Shown: positions 43,909 to 52,781, counted from the first letter of the stretch. The stretch: DNA of 64,000 nt from Shinella sp. (GCA_003248775.1 QFQX01000013.1:48266-112265), one strand, 5' to 3'. Made by a program: numbers and translations. The notes: a model not told the origin generated them from the sequence alone.

Positions 43909-44196
43909 TCAGGCGGCCTTCCAGTTGAAGGGAAGCGGCGCCTCGCGGAAGGCGAAGCGGTCGAGATGGCTCGATACGACGCCCTTCATCCGCTCCAGAA
44001 CTTCCGGGGAGACCGCTTCGAGTTCGACCGTCAGCGCAGTGTCATCGGCGGTCATCGTGGCGACCGCTTCGGGAAAGTGGACGATGCCGCTCTTCTCACC
44101 GAGTTCGACCTCCAGTTTATGCGCCCAGTGCTTGCAGAGCTGCTGCAGGTATTTCCAGCCGCTTTCGGTCGGCACGATAGCGATTGCCTTGGTCAT
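43909..44196 (-). CDS. DUF2218 domain protein
   Basis: A 95-residue protein with the DUF2218 pattern (LCKHWAHKLEV, then SHLDRFAFREAPLPFNW at the end). Function unknown; in other bacteria DUF2218 genes are often near siderophore-interacting ferric reductase genes. It starts two bases after the stop of the PadR gene, so the two form an operon. Note the conserved His/Asp-rich short motifs (KHWAH, SHLDRF), consistent with metal-related chemistry. Confidence 0.88.
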   Translation of the reverse strand: MTKAIAIVPTESGWKYLQQLCKHWAHKLEVELGEKSGIVHFPEAVATMTADDTALTVELEAVSPEVLERMKGVVSSHLDRFAFREAPLPFNWKAA

Positions 44197-44198
44197 GG

Positions 44199-44786
44199 TC
44201 AGATCCTTTCGATCCGGCTCGCCGCTTCGTCGAGAATGCGGGCGACTTCGAGCTGCGTCTCGCGGTTGACACCATCCTGCGAGAGGCGGTCCTGCAGAGC
44301 GGCCTTGAGGTTCTGCATGGCGCGGCGCACCGGAGCTGCGTCCGTGCGTTCGCTGACCTTGGCAAGCGCCTCGAGGCGGGCCATGGCGACCTTGACCTCT
44401 TCCGCCCGCTCCACCAGATGCTGACGCCCGGCTTCAGTGATGGCGAGCAGTTTGCGCGGGCCTTCGCTGGTTTCTTCCTCGGCGAGCCCCATGTCGAGGA
44501 GCAGCGTCATGGTGGGGTAGACCACGCCCGGGCTCGGCGCATAGGCGCCGCCGGAGCGGTTTTCGATCTCGCGGATCAGGTCGTAGCCATGGCGGGGCTG
44601 TTCCTCGATGAGCTTCAGGAGCACGAGCCGCAGCTCGCCGCCTTCGAACATGCGGCGGCGTTCACCGCCCCGGCCGCGTCCGCGTGGGCCTTCCGGGCCG
44701 CCGCCGAAAAAGCCGTGCCGCATGGCATGCCAGCCGTGATCATGTTCATGTCCGTGTCGTCCAAAATGAGAGTGTCTCATGATCAT
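44199..44786 (-). CDS. PadR-family regulator with a His-rich N-terminus (YqjI-like)
   Basis: A 195-residue winged-helix repressor. The core matches PadR (GELRLVLLKLIEEQPRHGYD, PSPGVVYPTMTLLLDMGLAE). The first 25 residues are rich in His (RHSHFGRHGHEHDHGWHAMR), followed by an Arg/Gly linker, as in E. coli YqjI, a nickel-responsive repressor of a ferric reductase gene. I infer that it senses Ni2+ or another transition metal. ATG 44786 is the best fit to AAGGA; 44780 and 44789 are alternatives. A palindrome upstream is the likely operator, and DUF2218 follows in the operon. Confidence 0.9.
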   Translation of the reverse strand: MIMRHSHFGRHGHEHDHGWHAMRHGFFGGGPEGPRGRGRGGERRRMFEGGELRLVLLKLIEEQPRHGYDLIREIENRSGGAYAPSPGVVYPTMTLLLDMGLAEEETSEGPRKLLAITEAGRQHLVERAEEVKVAMARLEALAKVSERTDAAPVRRAMQNLKAALQDRLSQDGVNRETQLEVARILDEAASRIERI

Positions 44787-44815
44787 CATTTCCTTTTGAC
44801 TGTGTTTCATTACAT

Positions 44816-44842
44816 CTAAGATATATCGTATATCTATCTTAG
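44816..44842. promoter_or_regulatory. Palindromic operator upstream of the PadR gene
   Basis: CTAAGATA (44816-44823) and TATCTTAG (44835-44842) are exact complements; inside them GATATA and TATATC (44820-44825, 44829-44834) form a second nested palindrome. It sits 30 to 56 bases before the PadR start codon, in an AT-rich stretch, as expected for autoregulation. Confidence 0.75.
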
Positions 44843-44964
44843 CAAGAGGGGCGCCGAATTTTTTCCGGTGCGTGGATTCTGAGCGGGAGTAATGCGGCCC
44901 TTGGAGGCGTGAACGCGTTGGCGTATCGTCCGCCGCATCGAGGCATCAGGAAGGCATTGAAGAC

Positions 44965-45438
44965 ATGGCTGGAAAGCAGCACGAATACCGCGTGACGGTG
45001 ACCTGGCAGGGAAATATGGGAACCGGCACGTCTGGTTATCGCGATTACGGCCGGGACCATGTGATCTCGGCAGACGGCAAGCCGGACATTTCCGGATCGT
45101 CCGATCCCGCATTCCGCGGCGATGTTGCTCGCTGGAACCCCGAGGACCTGCTGGTTGCCTCGTTGTCAGCCTGTCACAAGCTCTGGTACCTGCATTTCTG
45201 CGCGGTATCGGGCGTTATCGTGACCGCATACGAGGATCACGCCGAAGGCACGATGGTGATGGACGAGGATGGCGCAGGGCGCTTCACTGAAGTTGTGCTG
45301 AGGCCACGGGTAACGATCAAGGCCGGTACCTATCCGCAGATCGCAGCCGAACTGCATGGGGATGCCCATGAGAAGTGTTTCATCGCCAATTCCGTCAATT
45401 TCCCGGTGCGGTGCGAACCGGTCATTATCGAGGAGTGA
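44965..45438 (+). CDS. OsmC-family peroxiredoxin-like protein
   Basis: A 157-residue protein of the OsmC/Ohr group. The reactive Cys is in SLSACHKLWYLHFCAV, and the second Cys is eight residues on. These enzymes reduce organic hydroperoxides with thiols. It starts at ATG 44965, divergent from the PadR operon, and converges with the GT39 gene. Confidence 0.9.
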   Translation: MAGKQHEYRVTVTWQGNMGTGTSGYRDYGRDHVISADGKPDISGSSDPAFRGDVARWNPEDLLVASLSACHKLWYLHFCAVSGVIVTAYEDHAEGTMVMDEDGAGRFTEVVLRPRVTIKAGTYPQIAAELHGDAHEKCFIANSVNFPVRCEPVIIEE

Positions 45439-45447
45439 GGGAAGCCC

Positions 45448-46953
45448 TCACTCCGCCTTGGGATAGATGTAGCTGTAGGCGAAATTGTAGCGATCGTCGC
45501 TCCGGCTGAAATGATAGGGCAGGGCGACCGTCCGAATATCGGAAACGGCAAGCCCGCCATGCTCGGAGAGCCAGGCGGCAAGACCGTCCGGCACAGGCAG
45601 GTCGGCCTTGCCACGATTGCGCCAGATGACAAGGATCGGGTGCGTGCTGTCGAAGGCGAAAGGCGTGAGGAAGGCTTCGTATCCCGGCACCATCACCTGA
45701 ACGTCCGGTTCCTGCAGGCGGATGTTACCGGCCATCTGCTGGTCCGCAGTAAGGATCAGTGAAGGCTTGTTCGCTTCGCTCGCGATGATTGCCTGTACGG
45801 CCTGTCCATAAGGCACGTTGTTCTTCTCATAGCGACCCGTCATGCCATGGATCGGAATACGGACCAGCAGGATGAGCGGGATAATCACCATCGCGCCGAT
45901 ACCGATCGGCAGGAAGCGGGGCAGCAGCCTCTCGCTTGCAAGGCCGGCCGCTTCCAGCTTCAGAGAGAGATAAAGCGGCAGCACGACGAAGAACGGCGTC
46001 AGCCAGCGATCCTTGATCTGGGTCGCGCCGCCGAAGACGACGAGCAGCACGACGGCCACCACCGTGATCAGCATGATGCGCCCGATCAGTCGGCTCCAGG
46101 AGCTGGAAGCCGACAATGCGCGGGTGAAGTCGCGTCCGAAGGCGATGGTGAACACCACCAGGGTGATGATCGAGAAGCCGATCGCAGCCGCCACCAGCGA
46201 AAACAGGCCCGTATTGATTTGTTCAATCTTGCTGGTCGCGCCCGTCGACGTCAGCTTTCCGATCGTCCGCCCGGTTGCCACATCGAGATTGTCGAGGAAC
46301 CAGAGCCCATGCGGCAGGGCGACAAGGGCGGCGACCGCGACCATGACGAGGACGCGCCAATCCAGCACGCGGCGACGGAACTCCGGATCCATCAGCATTG
46401 CCAGCGCCGCCGCTGCCGGTAGCAGTACGAAATTGTACTTGGCGATGAAGCCGAGCCCGATGGCAACGCCGGTCAGCGTATAGGCGAGGATACTCGGCGA
46501 CTTGATGGCCCGGATCAGCGCGAAGAAGAACAGGCAGGCCGCAAAGATCACCGCGACGGTGTGGGTGAGGTCACGCTGGGCCTCGAAGCTGACCTGCGGC
46601 ATGGTGAGCAGGCCAAGCGTTGCCACGATGACCAGATCGCGTGAGCGCAGGACCATTGCTGCCGTCAGGGCAAACAGCGAATAGGAGGCAAACAGGATGA
46701 GGTTCTTCAGAACGGAGAGGGACGCAAGCGTCGGCCCCAGAATCTGTTCTGCGCCATATTGCAGCCAGTTGTAGAGTGGCGGCTGGCTGTCATATCCCAC
46801 GGCAAGCCACTGGGCGAGGAAGAGCTGCTGCCCCTCGTCGAGTTCCAGCTCATGCGGAAGGACGAGCCGCACGGCGACGTTCGCGATGAAGTAGACCGCC
46901 AGCAGCAGAAAGAGAAGCTGCGGCCGCTGCCGAAGCGCGGCGACCACGTTCAC
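45448..46953 (-). CDS. Glycosyltransferase family 39 (ArnT/PMT-like) membrane protein
   Basis: A 501-residue multi-pass membrane protein with about twelve hydrophobic segments, of the ArnT/RgtA group: an acidic first loop (PHELELDEGQQLFLAQWLAV) and the YNWLQYG stretch correspond to the family's catalytic periplasmic loop. These enzymes move a sugar from a polyprenyl phosphate carrier to lipid A, core or protein. GTG start 46953 overlaps the GT2 stop in GTGA, and AGAAGGA is the ribosome site. Rhizobial RgtA-D add galacturonic acid to lipopolysaccharide this way; this gene may be one, but I cannot assign which. Confidence 0.87.
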   Translation of the reverse strand: MNVVAALRQRPQLLFLLLAVYFIANVAVRLVLPHELELDEGQQLFLAQWLAVGYDSQPPLYNWLQYGAEQILGPTLASLSVLKNLILFASYSLFALTAAMVLRSRDLVIVATLGLLTMPQVSFEAQRDLTHTVAVIFAACLFFFALIRAIKSPSILAYTLTGVAIGLGFIAKYNFVLLPAAAALAMLMDPEFRRRVLDWRVLVMVAVAALVALPHGLWFLDNLDVATGRTIGKLTSTGATSKIEQINTGLFSLVAAAIGFSIITLVVFTIAFGRDFTRALSASSSWSRLIGRIMLITVVAVVLLVVFGGATQIKDRWLTPFFVVLPLYLSLKLEAAGLASERLLPRFLPIGIGAMVIIPLILLVRIPIHGMTGRYEKNNVPYGQAVQAIIASEANKPSLILTADQQMAGNIRLQEPDVQVMVPGYEAFLTPFAFDSTHPILVIWRNRGKADLPVPDGLAAWLSEHGGLAVSDIRTVALPYHFSRSDDRYNFAYSYIYPKAE

Positions 46954-47951
46954 GCGTCCTTCTGATAGGTCTTGCGTACCACGTAGTTCTTCTGCGTATC
47001 CGAGGAGCGTGTCAGCATTTCGGCGAGAATGCCGGTTGTTATCATCTGGATCGAGGTCAGGAACAGCATGACGCCGATCAGCAACAGCGGACGCGTGCCG
47101 ATGTTCTCGCCGAGACCGAACTTCACCCAGAAGAGATAGAGCAGGATCAGTGAGCTGACGGCGCCGATGATGAGGCCGATGGTGCCGAAGAAATGGCCCG
47201 GCCTCTGCTTGAAGCGCATGAAGAACAGCACCGACAGAAGGTCGAGGAACACGCGGATGGTCCGCGAGATGCCGTACTTCGATTCACCGAACTGGCGGGC
47301 ATGGTGGGTGACAACCACTTCACCGATCCGCGAGCTGGGAACCACGGAGGCGACCCAGGCCGGAATGAACCGGTGCATGCCGCCGAGGATGCGGACCTGC
47401 TTGATGACCGCCGAGCGATAGAGCTTCAGCCCGCAGCCATTGTCGTGGATCTTCACACCAGTAGCAGAGCCGATGAGATAGTTGGCACACCAGGACGGGA
47501 TCTTGCGCAGAACCAGCGCGTCCTGTCGTGCCTTGCGCCAGCCGCAGAGAAGATCGAGGTCGCGAGCGTTCAGTTCGGCCACCATGGACGGAATGTCGTA
47601 GGGGTCGTTCTGCAGGTCGCCGTCGAGCGTTGCGATCAGCCGGCCGCGCGCAGCGTCGAAACCGGCCTGCAGGCCGGAGGCCTTGCCGAAATTGCGCTGG
47701 AATTCGACGATGCGCAGGTCGAGGCCCTCGCGGTCGAGGTAGGAGCGCGCATAGGCAAGCGTGCGGTCCGTCGAGCCGTCATCGATCAGGATGAGTTCCC
47801 AGCTCTTGTCGAAGCCCTTCATCGCGTCGCAGATGCGGTCGATCAGCGGGCCAAGGCTCTCCTCTTCGTTCATGACGGGCACGACGAGCGAAAGCTCGAC
47901 CTCGTAGGTGGCACCGTCTTCAATAGGCTGGGAGAGGCGTTCGAACGACAC
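46950..47951 (-). CDS. Glycosyltransferase family 2, polyprenyl-phosphate sugar synthase type
   Basis: A 333-residue enzyme with an N-terminal GT2 domain (LSLVVPVMNEEESLGPLID, IATLDGDLQNDPYDIP with the DxD-type motif) and two C-terminal membrane segments, the ArnC/RgtE/GtrB plan. It makes a sugar-phosphate-lipid donor for the downstream GT39. The rhizobial counterpart RgtE makes dodecaprenyl-phosphate galacturonate. I take GTG 47951; upstream residues to 48062 are not convincing and would overlap the divergent flippase-like gene. Confidence 0.87.
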   Translation of the reverse strand: MSFERLSQPIEDGATYEVELSLVVPVMNEEESLGPLIDRICDAMKGFDKSWELILIDDGSTDRTLAYARSYLDREGLDLRIVEFQRNFGKASGLQAGFDAARGRLIATLDGDLQNDPYDIPSMVAELNARDLDLLCGWRKARQDALVLRKIPSWCANYLIGSATGVKIHDNGCGLKLYRSAVIKQVRILGGMHRFIPAWVASVVPSSRIGEVVVTHHARQFGESKYGISRTIRVFLDLLSVLFFMRFKQRPGHFFGTIGLIIGAVSSLILLYLFWVKFGLGENIGTRPLLLIGVMLFLTSIQMITTGILAEMLTRSSDTQKNYVVRKTYQKDA

Positions 47952-48042
47952 TGGGAAAGGACTCCGGAAAACTCTGGCTTTTGTTGGGGCGTTTGTTATA
48001 GGAACAACGCATTGAGCGCAATTCGGAACTTTCAATACCGCC

Positions 48043-49017
48043 ATGCACAGCGATGCGGCCACACGCCGCCCTTCGGCATTCGCCCGTCATCGGCTGACGC
48101 TGATCGCGCTGGCCGCCATTCTCGCCTATGCCGTTTTCGTGCATTACATCTGGGGCTGGTCTACGATTTTCGCCGAATGGCGTACGATCGGGTATGGCAC
48201 TGTGGCACTAGCCATCGGGCTCCTCGTCTCGACCTATTTCGTCCGCGCCTGGCGGCTTTACGATTACTTTCCGAGGCAGACGGGCGGACGGTTCATCGAG
48301 CTCTTTCATCTTGCCCAGGTGCATAACCTCCTGAACATCATGCTGCCCTTCCGCAGCGGCGAGACCAGCTTTCCGCTGCTGATGCGCACCGAATTCGGGG
48401 TGCCGCTGCTGCACGGAACCTCGGCGCTGCTGGTGATGCGGCTTCTGGACCTGCATGCCCTTCTGGCGGCGGGCGGTCTCGGGCTGGTTCTGGAATCCGA
48501 GAACAAGCTGTTGCCGGCGCTCACGTGGCTTGCCTTCCTGCTTGCCCCCATTCCGGCCTATCTCGTCAAGGGACCGGTGCTCCGGCTCCTCAGGCCGAAG
48601 CTCAAGGGTAAGCTCGGCCGTATTCTCGATGGTATCGAAGACGGTTTGCCGGCAACGCTTGGCGGGCTTCTGCGCGCCTGGGTCGTCACGGTGATCAACT
48701 GGGGTGTCAAGGTAGCGGTGTTCGCATGGGCGCTTGGCCTGATGGGCGTCGCGCCGATTGCCGCGAGCTTCGGCGGCGCACTTGGCGGAGAGCTTTCGTC
48801 GGTTTTGCCCTTCCACGCTCCGGCGGGTGTTGGCACCTATCCGGCAGGCATCGTTGCCGGCGCGATTGCGCTCGGGGCTCCGGCTGGCAAGGCCGCGGTT
48901 GATCTGCTCGGCAAGGCTGCAGTCAACATGCATCTTATCATCATGCTGGCCGCCCTGATCGGGGCTGCCGTCTCGCTGGCTTTGAACGGCTTTCGCAAGA
49001 TGGTCGCCGGCCGCTGA
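48043..49017 (+). CDS. Lysylphosphatidylglycerol synthase-like membrane protein (UPF0104/flippase-like)
   Basis: A 324-residue protein with about eight hydrophobic segments, of the group found as the membrane part of MprF and as stand-alone putative lipid flippases. NIMLPFRSGETSFPLLMR and PFHAPAGVGTYPAGIVAG are family-like stretches. It is divergent from the GT2 gene (92 bases between starts), and its likely job is flipping or supplying lipid-linked sugar for the same pathway. It converges with the AMP nucleosidase gene. Confidence 0.87.
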   Translation: MHSDAATRRPSAFARHRLTLIALAAILAYAVFVHYIWGWSTIFAEWRTIGYGTVALAIGLLVSTYFVRAWRLYDYFPRQTGGRFIELFHLAQVHNLLNIMLPFRSGETSFPLLMRTEFGVPLLHGTSALLVMRLLDLHALLAAGGLGLVLESENKLLPALTWLAFLLAPIPAYLVKGPVLRLLRPKLKGKLGRILDGIEDGLPATLGGLLRAWVVTVINWGVKVAVFAWALGLMGVAPIAASFGGALGGELSSVLPFHAPAGVGTYPAGIVAGAIALGAPAGKAAVDLLGKAAVNMHLIIMLAALIGAAVSLALNGFRKMVAGR

Positions 49018-49044
49018 TCGCAGCCGGCGTTTGCCTGATATGCC

Positions 49045-50547
49045 TTATTGGAAAGCGGTCTCGAAGAAGCTGCGCAGCTTGCGCGAATGCAGCGTTTCCT
49101 TCGGCATGGCGCCGAGCTTCTGCAGGGCGCGGATACCGATCTGCAGATGCTGGCGAACCTGCGTCTTGTAGAACGCCGTCGCCATTCCCGGCAATTTCAG
49201 TTCGCCATGCAGCGGTTTGTCGGAAACGCACAGCAGCGTGCCATAGGGAACGCGGAAGCGGAAACCGTTTGCCGCAATGGTTGCTGATTCCATGTCGAGT
49301 GCGATGGCGCGAGCCTGCGAGAGCCGCTTGACCGGTCCACGCTGGTCGCGAAGCTCCCAGTTGCGGTTGTCGATCGTGGCGACGGTGCCGGTGCGCATGA
49401 TCCGCTTCAGCTCGAAGCCTTCGTAACCGGTGATTTCTTCGACGGCATCCTCAAGCGCCAGCTGCACTTCTGCAAGTGCGGGGATCGGCACCCAGACCGG
49501 AAGATCGTCATCGAGTACGTGATCTTCGCGCATATAGGCATGTGCAAGCACGTAATCGCCGAGGCGCTGGCTGTTGCGCAGGCCGGCGCAATGGCCGAGC
49601 ATCAGCCATGCGTGAGGCCTGAGAACCGCGATATGGTCGGTGATCGTCTTGGCGTTGGAGGGGCCGACGCCGATATTCACCATGGTGATGCCGGCATGCC
49701 CCTTCATCTTCAGGTGATAGGCCGGCATCTGCGGCAGGCGCCCGACCGACGCGCCGCCCTCGGGCTCGCTGTGTCCGGGAAGCGTGACGACATTGCCGGG
49801 CTCGACGAAGGCGGAATAACCGCCGCCACCCTCTGCCATCATGTTGCGCGCATAGGCGCAAAACTCGTCTATGTAGAACTGGTAGTTCGTGAACAGCACG
49901 AAGTTCTGGAAGTGTGCGGCACTTGTCGCCGTGTAGTGCGAGAGGCGGGCCAGCGAATAATCGATGCGCTGGGCCGTGAAGGCTGCCAGCGGATGCGGCT
50001 CACCGGGGCGCGGCTCGTATTCACCATTGGCGATTTCGTCGTCTGTGGTGGTGATATCGGGCGTATCAAAGAGATCGCGCAGCGGCATATCGACGAGCCC
50101 GCTTGCGGCGGCTTCGACGTGCGCGCCTTCGCCAAAGGCGAAATGCAGCGGGATCGGCGTTTCCGACTCCGACACCACGACCGGGACCTGATGGTTGCGC
50201 ATCAGCAGGTTGAGCTGTTCCACCAGATAGTGCCGGAAGAGCTGCGGCTTGGTGACTGTTGTCGTGTAGAGACCGGGGGAAGTGACGTGACCATAGGAGA
50301 GACGCGAGTCGATATGACCGAAGCTCGTGGTCTCGATACCCACCTGCGGATAGAAAGCCCTGTAGCGCCCCGTGATCGGAGCCCCCTTGGCGAGCCCGGA
50401 AAAGGCATCGATCAGGAAGGTTGTGTTCCGCTCGTAAAGCTCGATCAGTGCATCCACCGCAGGCTCCGCCTCGGTGAAGACCCTGGGTTCATACGACTCG
50501 GGCAGGATGAAATTGACGGGTGACTGAATATGGATTCGCTTGTTCAT
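49045..50547 (-). CDS. amn: AMP nucleosidase
   Basis: A 500-residue enzyme that splits AMP to adenine and ribose 5-phosphate, balancing adenylate pools. Signatures: YPQVGIETTSFGHIDSRLSY, GPSNAKTITDHIAVLRPHAW, ALDMESATIAANGFRFRVPY. Length and the two-domain plan fit Amn. Starts ATG 50547 with a modest ribosome site. No other purine genes are near. Confidence 0.96.
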   Translation of the reverse strand: MNKRIHIQSPVNFILPESYEPRVFTEAEPAVDALIELYERNTTFLIDAFSGLAKGAPITGRYRAFYPQVGIETTSFGHIDSRLSYGHVTSPGLYTTTVTKPQLFRHYLVEQLNLLMRNHQVPVVVSESETPIPLHFAFGEGAHVEAAASGLVDMPLRDLFDTPDITTTDDEIANGEYEPRPGEPHPLAAFTAQRIDYSLARLSHYTATSAAHFQNFVLFTNYQFYIDEFCAYARNMMAEGGGGYSAFVEPGNVVTLPGHSEPEGGASVGRLPQMPAYHLKMKGHAGITMVNIGVGPSNAKTITDHIAVLRPHAWLMLGHCAGLRNSQRLGDYVLAHAYMREDHVLDDDLPVWVPIPALAEVQLALEDAVEEITGYEGFELKRIMRTGTVATIDNRNWELRDQRGPVKRLSQARAIALDMESATIAANGFRFRVPYGTLLCVSDKPLHGELKLPGMATAFYKTQVRQHLQIGIRALQKLGAMPKETLHSRKLRSFFETAFQ

Positions 50548-50672
50548 GCTTCATTATAATGGAGCTTGCTTGACAAGCAAACGACGTGAACACGCGTCGG
50601 ACGCGAAAAAAGTGCCGGCATTCCGCCATGCCCAATGCAGCTCTCGGGTCGCTATGGACGAGAAATGCGCTT

Positions 50673-50849
50673 TCAGCTTAACGACTGGCGCTGGAGGCTG
50701 ACAAAGAGCACGAGGCCGGCGCCGCGCTTTTCCATGCGAAACTCCTGCGAATGCGCGACGCCGATGGCCAGAACCGGCCCGAGTATAAGGGTGGCGGCCA
50801 GCGCCATGCGCATGAAGGACGATGTCAGGATGTTCATGGATGCAGCCAT
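50673..50849 (-). CDS. Very short membrane protein, 58 residues
   Basis: ATG 50849 follows GGGAGGA, a strong ribosome site. The product has a hydrophobic segment (MALAATLILGPVLAIGVA) ending in a possible signal-cleavage region, then EFRMEKRGAGLVLFVSLQ. It follows directly after the next small gene (23 bases between), so the two form an operon. No family recognised. Confidence 0.55.
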   Translation of the reverse strand: MAASMNILTSSFMRMALAATLILGPVLAIGVAHSQEFRMEKRGAGLVLFVSLQRQSLS

Positions 50850-50871
50850 CGGATCGTCCTCCCTTATCGGT

Positions 50872-51042
50872 TTAGAGTGTCGCCATGCAGAGCGCGCTTG
50901 CAGCGGTGCCGCAGCCGGAGGCGATGCCGACCTGCATGCGGCGGGGGCTCTCGCTGGTCGAGATCACGAGTTGGGCAAGCAGGATGGCGAAGATCGCCAT
51001 GACCAGCGTCATGATGGTGATGCGTCTCGAAAGCTTTGCCAT
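50872..51042 (-). CDS. Very short membrane protein, 56 residues
   Basis: ATG 51042 follows AAAGGG. The product starts MAKLSRRITIMTLVMAIFAI, a positive start and a membrane helix, then ISTSESPRRMQVGIASG and CGTAASALCMATL, with two Cys at the end. Probably exported or anchored. Downstream partner is the 58-residue gene. Confidence 0.55.
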   Translation of the reverse strand: MAKLSRRITIMTLVMAIFAILLAQLVISTSESPRRMQVGIASGCGTAASALCMATL

Positions 51043-51286
51043 TTCCGTCGCCCTTTCCTGCTGCGTTGTCGCCTTTATGACGGCAACGCCCTGAATGGCG
51101 CCTGAGATGCGGGTTCATCCATCGTTCATTTGAGTTAACGATAGTCAGCATGTGTGTCCCTCCGGACACTGGACATTCACGCTGCCGTGAACTTTACTGC
51201 CTTCGTAAGGCGAGTCTGGATCTATGTTTGCATTTTTGAGGCGTGTGTTAGCAAGCGGTGCATGAAGAGCCGCGAACGGGGGGCAA
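51043..51286. other. Gap before the PagL-like gene
   Basis: About 240 bases without a supported gene; presumably holds divergent promoters for the small-gene pair (minus) and the deacylase gene (plus). TTAACGAT near 51136 resembles half a CtrA site but stands alone. Confidence 0.35.
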
Positions 51287-51808
51287 ATGGACGGACGGCT
51301 TGCTGTTTTGTTTTGGCTTATGAGCCTGCCATCCGCTGAGGTGCAGGGCGATAAGTTCTCCATTGATCGTCCGGAGCTGACTGACCGTCTTGCGGTGTCG
51401 ATGGGCACGACGCTCTATCAGGATGAAGCCAAGAGCTTCGAAACCCGTCTTTCCTATATCTATGGCGAAAAACTGTTCGACCGCCTGCATCCGATGATCG
51501 ATCTGTCGGTGACAAGCTCGGGCGGTACGTGGATCGGCGCCGGTTTCTACCAGCAAATCGACTTTTCCATCAACGATATCGACCTCTTCGCAGGCTTCTC
51601 CTTCGCCCCCGGCCTCTATATGCGCGGCGACGAGGTGGATCTTGGCTACCCTATCGAGTTTCGTTCCGGCGTCGAACTTGGCTGGAAAGCGCCCAACGAC
51701 TGGCAGTTCTCCGTTCTCTATGACCATCGATCGAATGCCAATCTCGGCAAGAAGAACCCTGGCATGGAAACGCTGCAGTTCCGTATCTCTAAGCCAATCA
51801 CCTGGTAG
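51287..51808 (+). CDS. PagL-like lipid A 3-O-deacylase (acyloxyacyl hydrolase family)
   Basis: A 173-residue exported beta-barrel protein. The end FSVLYDHRSNANLGKKNPGM, then ETLQFRISKPITW, matches PagL, with the His-x-Ser pair of the active site (HRS). The alternating pattern of the body fits an eight-strand outer-membrane barrel, and it ends with the aromatic Trp usual in outer-membrane proteins. Activity would remove an acyl chain from lipid A. The N-terminal signal is weakly hydrophobic (RLAVLFWLMSLPSAEV). Confidence 0.82.
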   Translation: MDGRLAVLFWLMSLPSAEVQGDKFSIDRPELTDRLAVSMGTTLYQDEAKSFETRLSYIYGEKLFDRLHPMIDLSVTSSGGTWIGAGFYQQIDFSINDIDLFAGFSFAPGLYMRGDEVDLGYPIEFRSGVELGWKAPNDWQFSVLYDHRSNANLGKKNPGMETLQFRISKPITW

Positions 51809-52051
51809 GCTGATCGCCGTAGCTTAAGCTCCGTCAGCGCTGGAATATCGTTTCGTCACTTCGCTTTCCCGAGGCGTGGTTTTCGACGGGGATTCCGTTT
51901 TTAGCGTGTTTGGTAGATCGCTGGCATTGCCGGCGCCCGCTGGGTCGTGCCGCGCGAGAGCCGGGACGGACCTTCACCGACCTTCATACCAGTCCGCAAC
52001 TGTGGTGGCTCTTCCTACTTTGAAATGCAGCATCATCGCCGGTTTTTCGCG
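51809..52051. other. Gap before the TetR promoter
   Basis: About 240 bases between the PagL-like gene and the TetR promoter. I see no gene, and no strong hairpin. Confidence 0.35.
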
Positions 52052-52104
52052 TTGACAAAATAGGGCGATCGTCCTAATTGTTTTTTTTAGGGCGAATGTC
52101 CTAA
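52052..52104 (+). promoter_or_regulatory. Promoter and two TetR operators
   Basis: TTGACA (52052-52057), 17 bases, then TAATTG (52075-52080) is a good promoter. Two near-identical 17-base sites, TAGGGCGATCGTCCTAA (52061-52077) and TAGGGCGAATGTCCTAA (52088-52104), lie 27 bases apart; the first fills the spacer. They fit an autorepressor operator. Confidence 0.85.
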
Positions 52105-52125
52105 ATCTGCTGTCGGAGTAATCGT

Positions 52126-52737
52126 ATGGGCCGGAAGAATACGCGGGAAACGATTGTCGAAACGGCGGACAGACTGTTTTACGAGCACGGTTATGAGCAC
52201 ACCTCGTTTGCGGATATCGGCGAGGCGGTTCAGATCTCGCGAGGCAATTTCTACTACCATTTCCGGACCAAGGACGAGATCCTCGAGGCCGTGATCGAGC
52301 GCCGGCTGGAGCGGACCGAGGCCATGCTTGCGCAGTGGGACGAGGAGGCCGAGACGCCGCGGGAACGGATCGTGCGCTTCGTCGAAATCCTGATCGTCAA
52401 CCAGTCGAAGATCATGCAGCATGGCTGCCCGGTCGGCACCCTTTGCGGGGAGTTGGCCAAACTCGATCATCCTTCTCTGCCGATGGCCAACCGGTTGTTC
52501 ACGTTGTTCCGGAGCTGGCTTTCCCGTCAGTTCGTGGCCCTCGGGCGCGTTGCGGATGCTGACGACCTTGCCATGCATCTGCTTGTCCGGAGCCAGGGCG
52601 TTGCGGTTCTCGCCAATACTTTCCGGGACGGCGTCTTTGTGCGCCGGGAGGTGAGGATGGCCTGTGACTGGCTCGACCACGAATTGTCGAGTGGGCAGGG
52701 GCAGGCTGGAACGGCCATTGTCACATCCGCTGTTTGA
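52126..52737 (+). CDS. TetR/AcrR-family repressor
   Basis: A 203-residue repressor with N-terminal helix-turn-helix (TSFADIGEAVQISRGNFYYH). The C-terminal domain resembles TetR_C family members with a CPVGTLCGELAK stretch. It is preceded by a strong promoter with two palindromic operators, so it should repress itself and the YciI gene downstream in the same operon. Confidence 0.93.
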   Translation: MGRKNTRETIVETADRLFYEHGYEHTSFADIGEAVQISRGNFYYHFRTKDEILEAVIERRLERTEAMLAQWDEEAETPRERIVRFVEILIVNQSKIMQHGCPVGTLCGELAKLDHPSLPMANRLFTLFRSWLSRQFVALGRVADADDLAMHLLVRSQGVAVLANTFRDGVFVRREVRMACDWLDHELSSGQGQAGTAIVTSAV

Positions 52738-52781
52738 AACGGATCTATAATTTCTCTCAACCTACCGAAGGAGGATCTCCG

